Source: Burkholderia arboris
Lineage (GTDB): Bacteria; Pseudomonadota; Gammaproteobacteria; Burkholderiales; Burkholderiaceae
Length of the DNA stretch: 64,000 nt
Assembly: GCF_902499125.1 (NCBI RefSeq)
Contig: NZ_CABVPX010000006.1
Coordinates: forward strand, 62,001 to 126,000
Direction: 5' to 3'
Position numbers and translations under genes: made by a program
Shown here: in pieces, positions 54,364 through 64,000 of the stretch
How the letters are laid out: each line of letters begins with the position of its first letter
How positions within the stretch are numbered: the stretch's first letter is position 1
The notes under the pieces: model-generated
Told to the model about the DNA's origin: nothing
The model's database searches: none
What the model saw: only the letters and a program-made list of their open reading frames with translations

Positions 54364-54993
54364 ATTCCACCCTCGCCACCCAATAGCCATCCGCTGGTTT
54401 CCGAGTGCGAAACCGGTTGACCGGATTAAAAAAGGGACAATTAATTGACCGGTAATTATGTGGCTGTCAAATCCATCCATTGAAAATGGCGTCGGCAAAT
54501 TGTTCTTGTCGGAAGCCGGGTCAAATCATTCAGGGTTTTTGAAAGTTGATTTGGCGGGATGACAGGTAATTGAATTGATATTGATCATTTGACGGAAAAA
54601 GTTAATCCGACCGGTTCGCCTGGGCGGCCCGGTTCTATTGCGTCGATATCTTTCGGATAGGCTCGGAGGCACGAGCCGGCCGGCCGCCGGACAAGGGTCG
54701 CGCGGCCCTGACGATGTGCCAGGCTATTCGTGCTGCCTGAACGGATGTCCCGTTTTTTCCGGCATTGACGAGCACTGGCCAAACAACTGACAAATCCGAA
54801 AAACACAGCGAACTATAGGTCGTTTTTCTGGATTAACAAGCACTGAAATTCGTAGTCTATTTTCAGGCTTTAATGGAATCCGATCGGCCACTTGAAACAA
54901 AACGTAACAGCAACATCGGCATCGATGATTGGCACTAGAATCCAACAGCGCTTGTGCGCCCCCTTCCAATTACGCGAATTCTTAATTTCAATA
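54364..54993. other. Divergent T6SS control region
   Basis: About 630 bases separate tssJ from the plus-strand lipoprotein gene, far AT-richer than the genes around it. A TTGACA hexamer on the minus strand (54470-54465) could serve as a -35 box for the big operon, but no convincing -10 is found. I see no gene and no clear sigma-54 element. Confidence 0.5.
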
Positions 54994-55380
54994 ATGAAAG
55001 GCCGTGCATCGATTGTTGTTTTCCTCGGCGCGTGGTTGCTGGGGGCAGGCGGATGCAGCACGTCCCCGACGCAGTCGGCCGCGCATGCAACGGTCGACAG
55101 CGCGCGTGCCGCGTACGCCGCCGGCGACTATGGGCGCACGATCGCGCTCCTGAGCCACGCGAAGGAGATCGACGGCGCCGACACCGATACGCAGGTCGCC
55201 GCGCACAAGCTCCTTGCGTTCAGCTATTGCGTGACGAACCGCATTGCGCCGTGCCGCGCCGAGTTCTCGAAGATCCTCGACCTCAACCCGCGCTTCGACT
55301 TGTCCCCCGCCGAAAAGGGGCATCCGATCTGGGGGCCCGCATTCGAATTCGCGCGCCGCAGGCACGCGTCGACATCCTGA
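54994..55380 (+). CDS. T6SS-linked TPR-like lipoprotein
   Basis: The product is 128 residues. The signal 'MKGRASIVVFLGAWLLGAGGCSTSP' has lipobox GAGGC. The mature part is a short helical repeat ('ARAAYAAGDYGRTIALLSHA', 'AHKLLAFSYCVTNRIAPCRAEF') with two cysteines, ending 'FDLSPAEKGHPIWGPAFEFAR' (in part). This 'NPRFDLSPAEKGHPIWGP' pattern is common in small lipoproteins next to Burkholderia T6SS clusters. The exact role is unknown. The gene lies 46 bases before the FHA gene on the same strand. Confidence 0.75.
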   Translation: MKGRASIVVFLGAWLLGAGGCSTSPTQSAAHATVDSARAAYAAGDYGRTIALLSHAKEIDGADTDTQVAAHKLLAFSYCVTNRIAPCRAEFSKILDLNPRFDLSPAEKGHPIWGPAFEFARRRHASTS

Positions 55381-55426
55381 ACGGGACGGATTCCGCGCGC
55401 GCCTCATTCACCGAGCGACGTATGAC

Positions 55427-56854
55427 ATGCAACTGATCGTGATCGAACATGCCGGCGAGCCGGTCGAAAACGACTCCTATGACGCCGTCGTGTTTCATCC
55501 GCCGGGCGGCACCATCGGCCGAGCCAGCGACAACCATCTGGTGCTGCACGACGACACCCGGCAGATTTCGCGCTTGCAGGCCCTGCTGCAGGTCGGCGAC
55601 GACACGTGCCTGCTGAAGAACCTGAGCAGCGTATCGACGATCGAGGTGAACCGCGAGCCGGTCGGCTATGCGCAGGAGCGTCCGCTCAACACGGGCGACA
55701 TCATTCGCATCGGGCCTTACGTGTTGCGCGCGGAACGCGATGACGGCGACGACGCGCCGGTCATCGACATGGCGCCCGACACCGGTGTGCGGGCGGACCC
55801 GCCGCACACGCGCTCGGCCGCCGCCCCCGCGCAACCGTCGCCTTCGCGCGTCGATACGAAAGGCGCCGGCATCCGGCTCTGGGGGCTGCTCCAGGATCGT
55901 CTCGCGCCGCGCACCCGGGCGGATGCCGGCACCCGGCCGGGCGGCCCGGCGCGTGCGGACACGCCGCAACCGGATCGCCGGGCCGCGCAGGCCGCACCGT
56001 CCGGGCCGTCACCGCGGGACCTGAACCAGTTGTCGACCGATCCGCTCGACCTGTTCGCGCAGTCGTCGGGCGGTATCGGTGGGCCGGGCGCGGGGGCGCA
56101 GGCGGATCGCGACGCCTCGCACCCGGCCCAGGCCGACCACGCGCCCGAGTGGGCCCAGCACGTGCGCGTGCATCCGGCGGCTGCGCACACCGGCGCACGG
56201 CCGGCCGACGAACCGGCGCCGCATGCCGAGCGAGCGAGGCCGACACCGCCGACGCCGGACGAACTGCTGAGTGCCTTCTTCGAAGGCGCGGGGCTCGATA
56301 CGGCGGCTGAATCGCACCAGTGGTCGGCCGAACAGCTGTACATCGCCGGCCAGTTGCTGGCGCTGTTCGCGAACGGCACGGTCGAACTGCTGTCGTCGCG
56401 CAGCATCCTGAAGCGCGAGGTGAAGGCGCACATGACAATGCTGCTCGATCGCGAGAACAATCCGCTGAAACTGTTGCCCGACGGCGGCGCGGTGCTGCGT
56501 CAGATGTTCGGGCTGCCGCTGCCGGGCTTCATGTCGCCGCAGAGTGCGGTCAGCGACGCGTTCCAGGATCTGCACGCGCACCAGATCGGCATGGTCGCCG
56601 GCATGCGCGCCGCGCTGATGGATCTGCTCACGCGCTTTTCGCCGCAGCGGCTGCGCGAGCGCGACGACGCGATGCGCTGGTACGAGAAGCGCGTGCCGTC
56701 GCTGTACAAGGCGAGGATGTGGGATCGCTACGCGGCAACCCATCGCGACACGGTGTTCGCGATCGAGGACGATTTCGCGTCGGTGTTCGGCAAGGCGTTC
56801 CTGGCCGCATACGACGCCGAAGTGGAAAGTTATCGCGGCAGCGGGCGGCACTGA
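55427..56854 (+). CDS. tagH: T6SS FHA-domain protein (TagH/Fha)
   Basis: The product is 475 residues. The N-terminal FHA domain has 'GGTIGRASDNHLVLHD' and 'ISRLQALL', giving the Arg and Ser expected to bind phosphothreonine. A linker of about 150 residues rich in Pro/Ala follows, then the TagH/ImpI C-terminal domain ('SREILKREVKAHMTML'-like 'SRSILKREVKAHMTMLLDRE', 'NNPLKLLPDG', 'FGKAFLAAYDAEVESYR'). As Fha1 of Pseudomonas is the PpkA substrate and TagF target, this protein should link the kinase to assembly. The start at 55427 (MQLIVIEHAG) is fixed by the FHA N-terminus. Confidence 0.92.
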   Translation: MQLIVIEHAGEPVENDSYDAVVFHPPGGTIGRASDNHLVLHDDTRQISRLQALLQVGDDTCLLKNLSSVSTIEVNREPVGYAQERPLNTGDIIRIGPYVLRAERDDGDDAPVIDMAPDTGVRADPPHTRSAAAPAQPSPSRVDTKGAGIRLWGLLQDRLAPRTRADAGTRPGGPARADTPQPDRRAAQAAPSGPSPRDLNQLSTDPLDLFAQSSGGIGGPGAGAQADRDASHPAQADHAPEWAQHVRVHPAAAHTGARPADEPAPHAERARPTPPTPDELLSAFFEGAGLDTAAESHQWSAEQLYIAGQLLALFANGTVELLSSRSILKREVKAHMTMLLDRENNPLKLLPDGGAVLRQMFGLPLPGFMSPQSAVSDAFQDLHAHQIGMVAGMRAALMDLLTRFSPQRLRERDDAMRWYEKRVPSLYKARMWDRYAATHRDTVFAIEDDFASVFGKAFLAAYDAEVESYRGSGRH

Positions 56855-56866
56855 CGAAGCGGAGGC

Positions 56867-56891
56867 GCGGGAAGACGATTCGCCTTCCCGC
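56867..56891. terminator. Bidirectional terminator hairpin
   Basis: A perfect 8-bp stem GCGGGAAG / CTTCCCGC (56867-56874, 56884-56891) with a 9-nt loop lies between two convergent genes (FHA protein and the DUF4430-like protein). Confidence 0.55.
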
Positions 56892-56911
56892 CCGTGCCGC
56901 GCCCGCAGCCG

Positions 56912-57283
56912 TCAGGCCAGCGGCGGATGAACGGCCTGCTTCAGGCCGCTCGAGTAGTGCTTGTAGTCCCAGGCCACGCTATCGCCGGGTTGCAGCGTGT
57001 AGACCGCGCAGGAGACGTCGGGCATCTGACCGTTGACGAAATACACCCACCAGTAGCCGTTTCCGTCCTGGTTCGCTTCCACGCCGCCCAGGGCCGTCAC
57101 GAACAGGCTTGCGCCCGATCCCTGCGATTGCGGGTTGAGGGCGGGCGACACGCCGTCGGCGGTCAGGAGATCGAATACGGTCGTCGCGCCGGGCGCAATC
57201 GCGATGTTGTCGTTCGCTTGCCAGGGTGGCGCGTGGTATTCGGAACCCCAATCGACGAATTGATTTGCTACCGAATTGCCCAT
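56912..57283 (-). CDS. DUF4430-like small protein
   Basis: The product is 123 residues without a signal peptide. 'TTVFDLLTADGVSPALNPQS', 'NGYWWVYFVNGQMPDVSC' and 'YTLQPGDSVAWDYKHY' follow the DUF4430 (transcobalamin-like C-terminal) pattern, in which a small beta-domain with 'W..Y.VNG' recurs in cobalamin-binding and adhesion-like proteins. GGAG lies eight bases before the ATG at 57283. No function can be given. Confidence 0.7.
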   Translation of the reverse strand: MGNSVANQFVDWGSEYHAPPWQANDNIAIAPGATTVFDLLTADGVSPALNPQSQGSGASLFVTALGGVEANQDGNGYWWVYFVNGQMPDVSCAVYTLQPGDSVAWDYKHYSSGLKQAVHPPLA

Positions 57284-57637
57284 GACGATATCTCCGTAGT
57301 GGTGGTTGACCGAACTGCTCCCGCTTTGTGTTTTGCGTTGTGCGTGGAAAGCACTGGGGCCGGGCCCGGGTGTCGGAAAGTCATGGGAACCGCCTGCCGG
57401 TCGCCCGGTCACGGGCGCAGCCTCTCGGTTCGCGCTTCGCGCGCGGTTGTCGTTGCTCTGCTACCGGCGTCCCTGCCGTCCGTCCAGTCCGGTAGTTGTA
57501 TTGATCTGAGGATAGGCGATGGGCCGATGCTCCGCAATGCGGTTCGATGCGGCGCCGGATTCCGTTGCGGGCCCGAAAAAAAAACCGCCGCCCCGCTGAC
57601 GCGGGAACGGCGGCATGGGGCGACGGACGGCCGATCG
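57284..57637. other. Intergenic region before the aldehyde dehydrogenase end
   Basis: This region holds the leader of the DUF4430-like gene and, at its right end, the strong terminator of the aldehyde dehydrogenase gene. No other feature is seen. Confidence 0.5.
57576..57613 (-). terminator. Terminator of the aldehyde dehydrogenase gene
   Basis: On the minus strand a stem of CCGCCG / CGGCGG (57608-57613 with 57585-57590), extended by an inner CCGC/GCGG pair, is followed by nine T residues. It lies about 25 bases past the stop codon. Confidence 0.88.
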
Positions 57638-59215
<1,578 letters not shown>

Positions 59216-59236
59216 TCAGTCCGCCTCGCGCCGCGC

Positions 59237-60535
59237 TCAGCGCGCGGCCGCCGTTGCCTTGCGGAGTTTCGCGACGTCTGCCGCCTGCACGGCCGGCGCG
59301 CCGTTGTTCCAGCCGGCGCGCATGAACGTCAGCACGTCGGCGATCTGCCGGTCGTTCAGCTGGTTCGAGAACGCCGGCATCGGATACGCGGAAGGCACGC
59401 CGCCGATCACGAGCGTGTCGCTGCCGTTCAGCGTCACGTTGATCAGCGACGATGCATCGGCCTCGAGGACGTTCGGATTGCCGGCGAGCGGCGCGAGCAG
59501 CGGTGCATAGCCGCGCCCGTCCGCACCGTGGCAATGCAGGCAGTAAGCGTTATACACCTTCGCGCCCGGATCGGCAGCGGGCCGGCCCAGCGCGACCTGT
59601 GTCGCCTTCGGATCGTAGCTGTACGGCGGTGCGCCCGTCCCGCCCGCGGGCGGCAGCGATTTCAGGTAGCGCGACATTGCGGCCAGATCGTCGTCGGTCA
59701 GTGCCTGCGTGCTGTGGTTGATCACGCTCACCATCGAGCCGAACGCGGTCGCATGCCGGTTCGCGCCGGTCTTCAGGAACTGCGCGACGTCGGCGTCGTT
59801 CCAGCGGCCGAGCCCGGTGTTGTGCTCGCCGGTCAGGTTCGACGCGAACCAGTTGTCGATCGGCGCGCCCGACAGGAACGCCGCGCCGCTTTCGTCGAGC
59901 GCCTTTTCCTGGAAGCCGACGCCGCGCGGCGTGTGGCACGACCCGCAGTGTCCGAGCCCCTGCACGAGATACGCACCACGGTTCCACATCGCGTCCTTGG
60001 CCGGTTTGTCGGCGTAAGGCGCCGTGTCGAGGAACACCATGTTCCACAGCGCGAGCGGCCAGCGCGTGTTGAGCGGCCACGGGATGTCGGACGGCCGGTT
60101 CGCCTGCTTCACTGGTTCGACGCCGTGCATGAAGTACGCGTACAGCGCCTTCACGTCGTCGTCCTTCAGCTTCGCGTACGACGGATACGGCATCGCCGGG
60201 TACAGGTTGTGACCGTCCTTCGCGACGCCCTTGCGCAGTGCGCCGGCGAAGTCGGCTTCCGTGTAGCCGCCGATGCCGGTTTCCGGGTCGGGCGTGATGT
60301 TGGTCGTGTAGATCGCGCCCATCGGCGTGACCATCTTCAGGCCGCCCGCGAACGGCGTACCGTGTGGCGCGGTGTGGCACGCCACGCAGTCGCCGGCTTT
60401 CGCGAGGTACGCGCCGCGTGCGACGAGCGCGTTGTCGGCCGGCGCCGTCGGTGCCGCATGCGCGGCCGTGCCGGCGAGCAGCGCAGACAGGGCCAGCAGT
60501 GACGCGCGGAGCGTGTTCAGGGTGAGGTTTCGCAT
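59237..60535 (-). CDS. Tri-haem cytochrome c subunit
   Basis: The product is 432 residues. A signal peptide ends near 'GTAAHAA'; three haem sites are CVACH (50-54), CGSCH (197-201) and CLHCH (332-336), with Met ligands in segments such as 'PMPAFSNQLND'. It is the electron acceptor subunit of periplasmic molybdo-aldehyde or alcohol dehydrogenases. It follows the Mo subunit by 15 bases and closes the operon. Confidence 0.93.
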   Translation of the reverse strand: MRNLTLNTLRASLLALSALLAGTAAHAAPTAPADNALVARGAYLAKAGDCVACHTAPHGTPFAGGLKMVTPMGAIYTTNITPDPETGIGGYTEADFAGALRKGVAKDGHNLYPAMPYPSYAKLKDDDVKALYAYFMHGVEPVKQANRPSDIPWPLNTRWPLALWNMVFLDTAPYADKPAKDAMWNRGAYLVQGLGHCGSCHTPRGVGFQEKALDESGAAFLSGAPIDNWFASNLTGEHNTGLGRWNDADVAQFLKTGANRHATAFGSMVSVINHSTQALTDDDLAAMSRYLKSLPPAGGTGAPPYSYDPKATQVALGRPAADPGAKVYNAYCLHCHGADGRGYAPLLAPLAGNPNVLEADASSLINVTLNGSDTLVIGGVPSAYPMPAFSNQLNDRQIADVLTFMRAGWNNGAPAVQAADVAKLRKATAAAR

Positions 60536-60550
60536 GATCGTCGCCTCCCC

Positions 60551-62770
60551 TCAAGCCGTCTTCAGCTGGTTGCCGACCGGCAGCTTGCGCAGGCGCGTGC
60601 CGGTGGCCGCGAAGATCGCGTTCGACAGCGCCGCCGCGGTTGCCGCCGTGCCCGGCTCGCCGATCCCGCCCGGCGCCTCGCCGCTCTTCACGAGATGGAC
60701 CTCGATCGGCGGCGTCTCGTTGATCCGCATCATCCGGTAGTCGGTGAAGTTGCCCTGTACGACGCGGCCGTCCTCGATCGTGATCTCGCCGTACAGCGCG
60801 CCCGTGATCCCGAAGATGATGCCGCCCTGCACCTGCGCTTCGATCGTGTTCGGATTCACGAACATCCCGCAATCGACCGCGCACACGACGCGCTTGACCT
60901 GCACCTCGCCGCCGTCCACGGCGACGTCGACGACGATCGAGAAGAAGCTGCCGAATGCGTGCATCACCGAGACGCCGCGCCCTTGCCCCTTCGGCAGCGA
61001 CGCGCCCCAGCCGGCGGCCTTCGTCGCGACGTCGAGCACGTTGCGGGCGCGCGGCGTCTTGTCGAGCAGTGCGCGGCGGTATTGCACCGGGTCGGTCCTG
61101 GTCTGGGTGGCCAGTTCGTCGATGAAGCTCTCGACGACGAACGTGCCGCGCGTCGGCCCGACGCCTCGCCAGAACGCGGTCGGCACGTGGCGCGGTTCCT
61201 GCCGCACGTAGTCGACGAGCTGGTTCGGCAGGTCGTAAGGCAGTTCGGCCGCGACCTCGACCGCATCGGGATCGACGCCGTTCTGGAACGCGGGCGGCGC
61301 GAAGCGCGCCATGATCGACGAGCCGACGATCCGGTGCTGCCACGCGACCGGCTTGCCGTTCGCGTCGAGGCCGGCCGAGATCTTGTCGTAGTAGCACGGC
61401 CGGTACATGTCGTGCTGGACATCCTCCTCGCGCGTCCAGATCACCTTCACCGGCGCATTGACCTGTTTGCCGACCTTCACGGCCTGGCCGACCATGTCCG
61501 TTTCGAGCCGCCGGCCGAACCCGCCGCCGAGCAGGTGGTTGTGCACGACGATCTTGTCCGGCGACAGCCCGGTCAGTTGCTGCGCCGTGTCGCGGACCCG
61601 GGTCGGCACCTGCGTGCCGACCCAGATGTCGCAGCCGTCGCCACGCACGTGCACCGTGCAGTTCACGGGTTCCATCGTCGCGTGCGCGAGCAACGGCTGT
61701 TCGTAGACGGCGTCGACACGCGTCTTCGCGTTCGCGAAGGCCTTGCCGACGTCGCCTTCCTTGCGAGCGACCGCGCCCTTGCCGGTCGCCGCCGCTTGCG
61801 CGAGATCCGCGAACAGATCCTTCGTCGATACCTTCGCGCCCGCGCCCTCGTTCCATTTCACGACGAGCGCCGATGCGCCGCGCTTCGCGGCCCACGTGTG
61901 ATCGCCGACCACCGCGACCGCATTGTCGACGCGGACGACCTGGCGCACGCCCGGAATCTTCTTCGCGGCCGTATCGTCGACGCTCGCGACGGTGCCGCCG
62001 AACACCGGGCTGTTCACGATCACCGCGTACAGCATGCCGGGCAGGCGTACGTCGAGCCCGAACTGCGCGGTGCCGTCGACCTTCTCCGGCGAATCGAGGC
62101 GCTTCGCGGGCGTGCCGATCAGCTTGAAATCTTCCGGCTTCTTCAGCGCGACGTCCTTCGGCACCGGCAGCTTCGCGGCGGCATCGGCCAACTGGCCGTA
62201 TGACGCACGGCGGCCGCTCGGCGGATGCTGCACTTCGCCGTTCGCCGCGCGGCAGCTGGCCGGATCGACGTTCCATTGCTTGGCCGCCGCGGCCACCAGC
62301 AGCGTGCGCGCCGTGGCGCCCGCACGGCGCATCGGCTCCCACGCATAGCGTATCGACGTCGAGCCGCCGGTGAGCTGGCCGCCGAGCAGCGGATCGAGGA
62401 ACAGCTTCTCGTTCGGCGGCGCATGATCGAGCGTCACGCTCGACAGCGGCACTTCGAGTTCCTCGGCGATCAGCATCGGCAGCGACGTATAGACACCCTG
62501 CCCCATCTCGACCTTCGGCATCACCAGCGTGACCCGGCCGGCGCGGTCGATCTGCACGAACGCGTTCGGGGCGAATACGCCCGGCTGCGCGGGTTCGGCC
62601 GCATCGCCGCCGATCACCGAGCGCCGTGCGTCGTCGCCCGCCGCCGGCAGGCTGAAGCCGAGCAGCAAGCCACCGCCGGCCGCCGCGCCGAGCGACATGC
62701 CGAGTTTCAGAAACGACCGGCGCGACACGCCTGCGCCGGCCCGACCTGCTTCGATCAGTCCGCGTGACAT
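60551..62770 (-). CDS. Tat-exported molybdopterin-binding oxidoreductase subunit (IorB-like)
   Basis: The product is 739 residues of the xanthine dehydrogenase/aldehyde oxidase group, IorB-type (isoquinoline 1-oxidoreductase beta-like). The N-terminus has a twin-arginine signal 'SRRSFLKLG' (16-24), so the folded Mo-cofactor enzyme is exported. 'VEMGQGVYTSLPMLIAEELE', 'GGGFGRRLETDMVGQAV' and the C-terminal 'GEAPGGIGEPGTAATAAAL' are the cofactor-binding and Glu-containing active-site regions. The substrate is not readable: aldehydes or N-heterocycles. It starts one base after the 2Fe-2S subunit gene. Confidence 0.93.
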   Translation of the reverse strand: MSRGLIEAGRAGAGVSRRSFLKLGMSLGAAAGGGLLLGFSLPAAGDDARRSVIGGDAAEPAQPGVFAPNAFVQIDRAGRVTLVMPKVEMGQGVYTSLPMLIAEELEVPLSSVTLDHAPPNEKLFLDPLLGGQLTGGSTSIRYAWEPMRRAGATARTLLVAAAAKQWNVDPASCRAANGEVQHPPSGRRASYGQLADAAAKLPVPKDVALKKPEDFKLIGTPAKRLDSPEKVDGTAQFGLDVRLPGMLYAVIVNSPVFGGTVASVDDTAAKKIPGVRQVVRVDNAVAVVGDHTWAAKRGASALVVKWNEGAGAKVSTKDLFADLAQAAATGKGAVARKEGDVGKAFANAKTRVDAVYEQPLLAHATMEPVNCTVHVRGDGCDIWVGTQVPTRVRDTAQQLTGLSPDKIVVHNHLLGGGFGRRLETDMVGQAVKVGKQVNAPVKVIWTREEDVQHDMYRPCYYDKISAGLDANGKPVAWQHRIVGSSIMARFAPPAFQNGVDPDAVEVAAELPYDLPNQLVDYVRQEPRHVPTAFWRGVGPTRGTFVVESFIDELATQTRTDPVQYRRALLDKTPRARNVLDVATKAAGWGASLPKGQGRGVSVMHAFGSFFSIVVDVAVDGGEVQVKRVVCAVDCGMFVNPNTIEAQVQGGIIFGITGALYGEITIEDGRVVQGNFTDYRMMRINETPPIEVHLVKSGEAPGGIGEPGTAATAAALSNAIFAATGTRLRKLPVGNQLKTA

Positions 62771-62771
62771 G

Positions 62772-63227
62772 TCAGGCCCCCTTCGCGGCTTGCTTCACCG
62801 CCGCGCGAATCCGGTTGTACGTGCCGCAGCGGCAGATGTTGCCGGCCATCGCCGCATCGATGTCGGCATCGCTCGGGTTCGGGTTCGACGCGATCAGCGC
62901 CGTGGCGGCCATCACCTGCCCCGACTGGCAGTAGCCGCATTGAACGACGTCGAGCTCGCGCCACGCCTGCTGGACCTTGTGGCCGGCCGGCGTCGCGCCG
63001 ACGGCTTCGATCGTCGTGATCTTGCGGCCCGCGACGGCTGCGACCGGCAGCACGCATGAACGCGCGGCGACACCGTCGAGATGCACGGTGCACGCGCCGC
63101 ATTGCGCAATCCCGCAGCCGAACTTGGTGCCGGTGAGGCCGACGACGTCGCGCAGCACCCAGAGCAAGGGCATGTCGTCGGGGGCGTCGACCGTGCGGGT
63201 TTCGCCGTTGATGTTGAGGGTGACCAT
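62772..63227 (-). CDS. 2Fe-2S subunit of the molybdenum hydroxylase (IorA-like)
   Basis: The product is 151 residues. The plant-type cluster is bound by Cys38, Cys43, Cys46 and Cys58 ('[10 protein letters not shown]'), and the second cluster by Cys97, Cys100, Cys132 and Cys134 ('CGYCQSG', 'CRCGTY'). It passes electrons from the Mo centre to the cytochrome. It has no signal peptide and presumably rides out with the Tat-exported partner. It is the first gene of the three-gene operon. Confidence 0.95.
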   Translation of the reverse strand: MVTLNINGETRTVDAPDDMPLLWVLRDVVGLTGTKFGCGIAQCGACTVHLDGVAARSCVLPVAAVAGRKITTIEAVGATPAGHKVQQAWRELDVVQCGYCQSGQVMAATALIASNPNPSDADIDAAMAGNICRCGTYNRIRAAVKQAAKGA

Positions 63228-63372
63228 TCAGCCTCCGGGCCGGTGTATTGGGGAAGCGGCGCGAGCGATGCGCTGCGCCGTGTCGTCGTCGTCATCGCCG
63301 GTGCGTCGTGCGCAACGGGTGCCGTGCAGCCCGGGTGGGGCGAGCCGCGGCGGTGGTGTTGCTACTACGTCC

Positions 63373-63672
63373 TTACTCTGCCACGTCGATGCCCGACAGC
63401 ACCTTGATGACGGGCGGCGCCGTGAACCAGTCGGCCGACTTCGTGCGGAATTCGCCGAAATACGGGCTCGCGAGGTGCGCGTCGAATGCAGCCTGGTCGT
63501 CGTAGATCTCGTACAGGTGCAGGTTCGGCGAGCCGTCCTGCTCGCGGAACAGGTCGTAGCGCCGGTTGCCCGGCTCGGTGCGCGTCTTGGCGACCATGCT
63601 GCGCAGCTCGGCCTCGGCGGCCTGCGCGTGTTCGGGTTTCAGGAACAGGGAAGCAATTACGTGAAGCGCCAT
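63373..63672 (-). CDS. Antibiotic biosynthesis monooxygenase-like protein
   Basis: The product is 99 residues with the ABM ferredoxin-like fold: 'LHVIASLFLKPEHAQAAEAE', 'RTEPGNRRYDLFREQD' and 'YEIYDDQAAFDAHLASPYF'. This group includes YgiN quinol monooxygenase. It is encoded by a stand-alone gene between the Mo-hydroxylase operon and an MDR oxidoreductase gene, about 100 bases from the latter. The quinone-related role is by family only. Confidence 0.9.
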   Translation of the reverse strand: MALHVIASLFLKPEHAQAAEAELRSMVAKTRTEPGNRRYDLFREQDGSPNLHLYEIYDDQAAFDAHLASPYFGEFRTKSADWFTAPPVIKVLSGIDVAE

Positions 63673-63770
63673 CGTGTCACTCCTTTCGAAACGGAATCGG
63701 GAAAGCCGCCCGCCGGTGTCGTGCGACGCCGGCGAGCGGCCATGTGTTGCGGCAAAGCGGTGCCGTCGTA

Positions 63771-64000
63771 TCAGGCCAGTTCGTCCGGGCCCACGCGTAC
63801 GACGACCTTGCCGAAATTCTTGCCGGCGAGCAAGCCGATCAGCGCTTCCGGCGCGTCGGCCAGGTCAGGCACGACGTCCTCGAGCGTCTTCACCTTGCCC
63901 TGCGCGACCCATTCGCTCATTTCCTTCAGGAACGGTGCATAGCCGGTTGCATAGTGATCCAGAATGATGAAACCCTGCACGCGGATGCGCTTGCGAAGGA
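63771..64000 (-). CDS. MDR-family NADP-dependent oxidoreductase (C-terminal part)
   Basis: The 76 visible residues end the gene: 'RIRVQGFIILDHY', 'FLKEMSEWVAQGKVKTLEDV' and 'APEALIGLLAGKNFGKVVVRVG' (in part). This is the C-terminus of zinc-independent medium-chain reductases such as prostaglandin/alkenal reductases (YncB/CurA-like). The frame is open to the window edge. Confidence 0.85.
   Translation of the reverse strand, partial: LRKRIRVQGFIILDHYATGYAPFLKEMSEWVAQGKVKTLEDVVPDLADAPEALIGLLAGKNFGKVVVRVGPDELA

Noticed and set aside
54364..54993. Possible sigma-54 promoter (a TGGCAC near 54930)
   Set aside because: The -12 TTGC element is absent at the required distance, and the hit lies only about 60 bases from the lipoprotein start.

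Overview
The window looks like part of a Burkholderia genome, most likely of the Burkholderia cepacia complex and perhaps a secondary chromosome. The DNA is GC-rich with a strong bias to G/C in third codon positions. It carries a complete Burkholderia-style type VI secretion (T6SS) operon, an OmpC-type porin of the betaproteobacterial kind, a PiuC-type dioxygenase beside a siderophore receptor, and an orphan Pal-like lipoprotein. The species call is inference from gene content, not from a database match.

Left part (1-8.2 kb). The end of a multi-haem cytochrome c gene is followed by a tiny glycine-tailed lipoprotein, a small membrane-protein gene broken by one amber codon, an OmpA/Pal-type lipoprotein, a porin, two uncharacterised genes, and a two-component system (response regulator then histidine kinase, overlapping by ATGA). 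Iron region (8.2-14.6 kb). A Fur-like box precedes a translationally coupled ABC importer for a ferric chelate (binding protein, permease, ATPase), then a TonB-dependent siderophore receptor and a PiuC-type dioxygenase. Together these cover outer-membrane and inner-membrane ferric-siderophore uptake.

Middle (14.7-25.6 kb). This part is accessory in character. It holds a lipoprotein, an AT-richer gap with a perfect 23-nt palindrome, two large secreted serine-hydrolase lipoproteins (S15/CocE-like and S10 carboxypeptidase-like) with a small EF-hand-like protein, and a 961-residue protein of unknown role with the marks of a fold-type-I PLP enzyme in its middle. After these come a decayed insertion sequence, a scar of a second Rhs cassette, and a SUKH-type immunity gene.

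T6SS (24.8-56.9 kb). One minus-strand operon reads tssJ, tssK, tssL, tssM, tagF, a ppkA-like kinase, tssA, tssB, tssC, hcp, tssE, tssF, tssG, clpV, vgrG, a DUF6484 protein, a TPR adaptor, rhs and the immunity gene. A TPR lipoprotein and an FHA protein lie divergently at its head. The kinase, FHA protein and TagF point to post-translational control of firing; no PppA phosphatase was seen. VgrG carries no added effector domain, so the Rhs protein with an N-terminal PAAR-like domain and a C-terminal deaminase-like tip is the likely warhead, and the SUKH protein its immunity partner.

Right end (56.9-64 kb). A small DUF4430-like protein is followed by an aldehyde dehydrogenase and an apparent operon for a periplasmic molybdenum hydroxylase (2Fe-2S subunit, Tat-exported Mo subunit, tri-haem cytochrome c). 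An antibiotic-biosynthesis-monooxygenase-like protein and the end of an MDR oxidoreductase complete the window. The theme is aldehyde or heterocycle oxidation feeding the respiratory chain.
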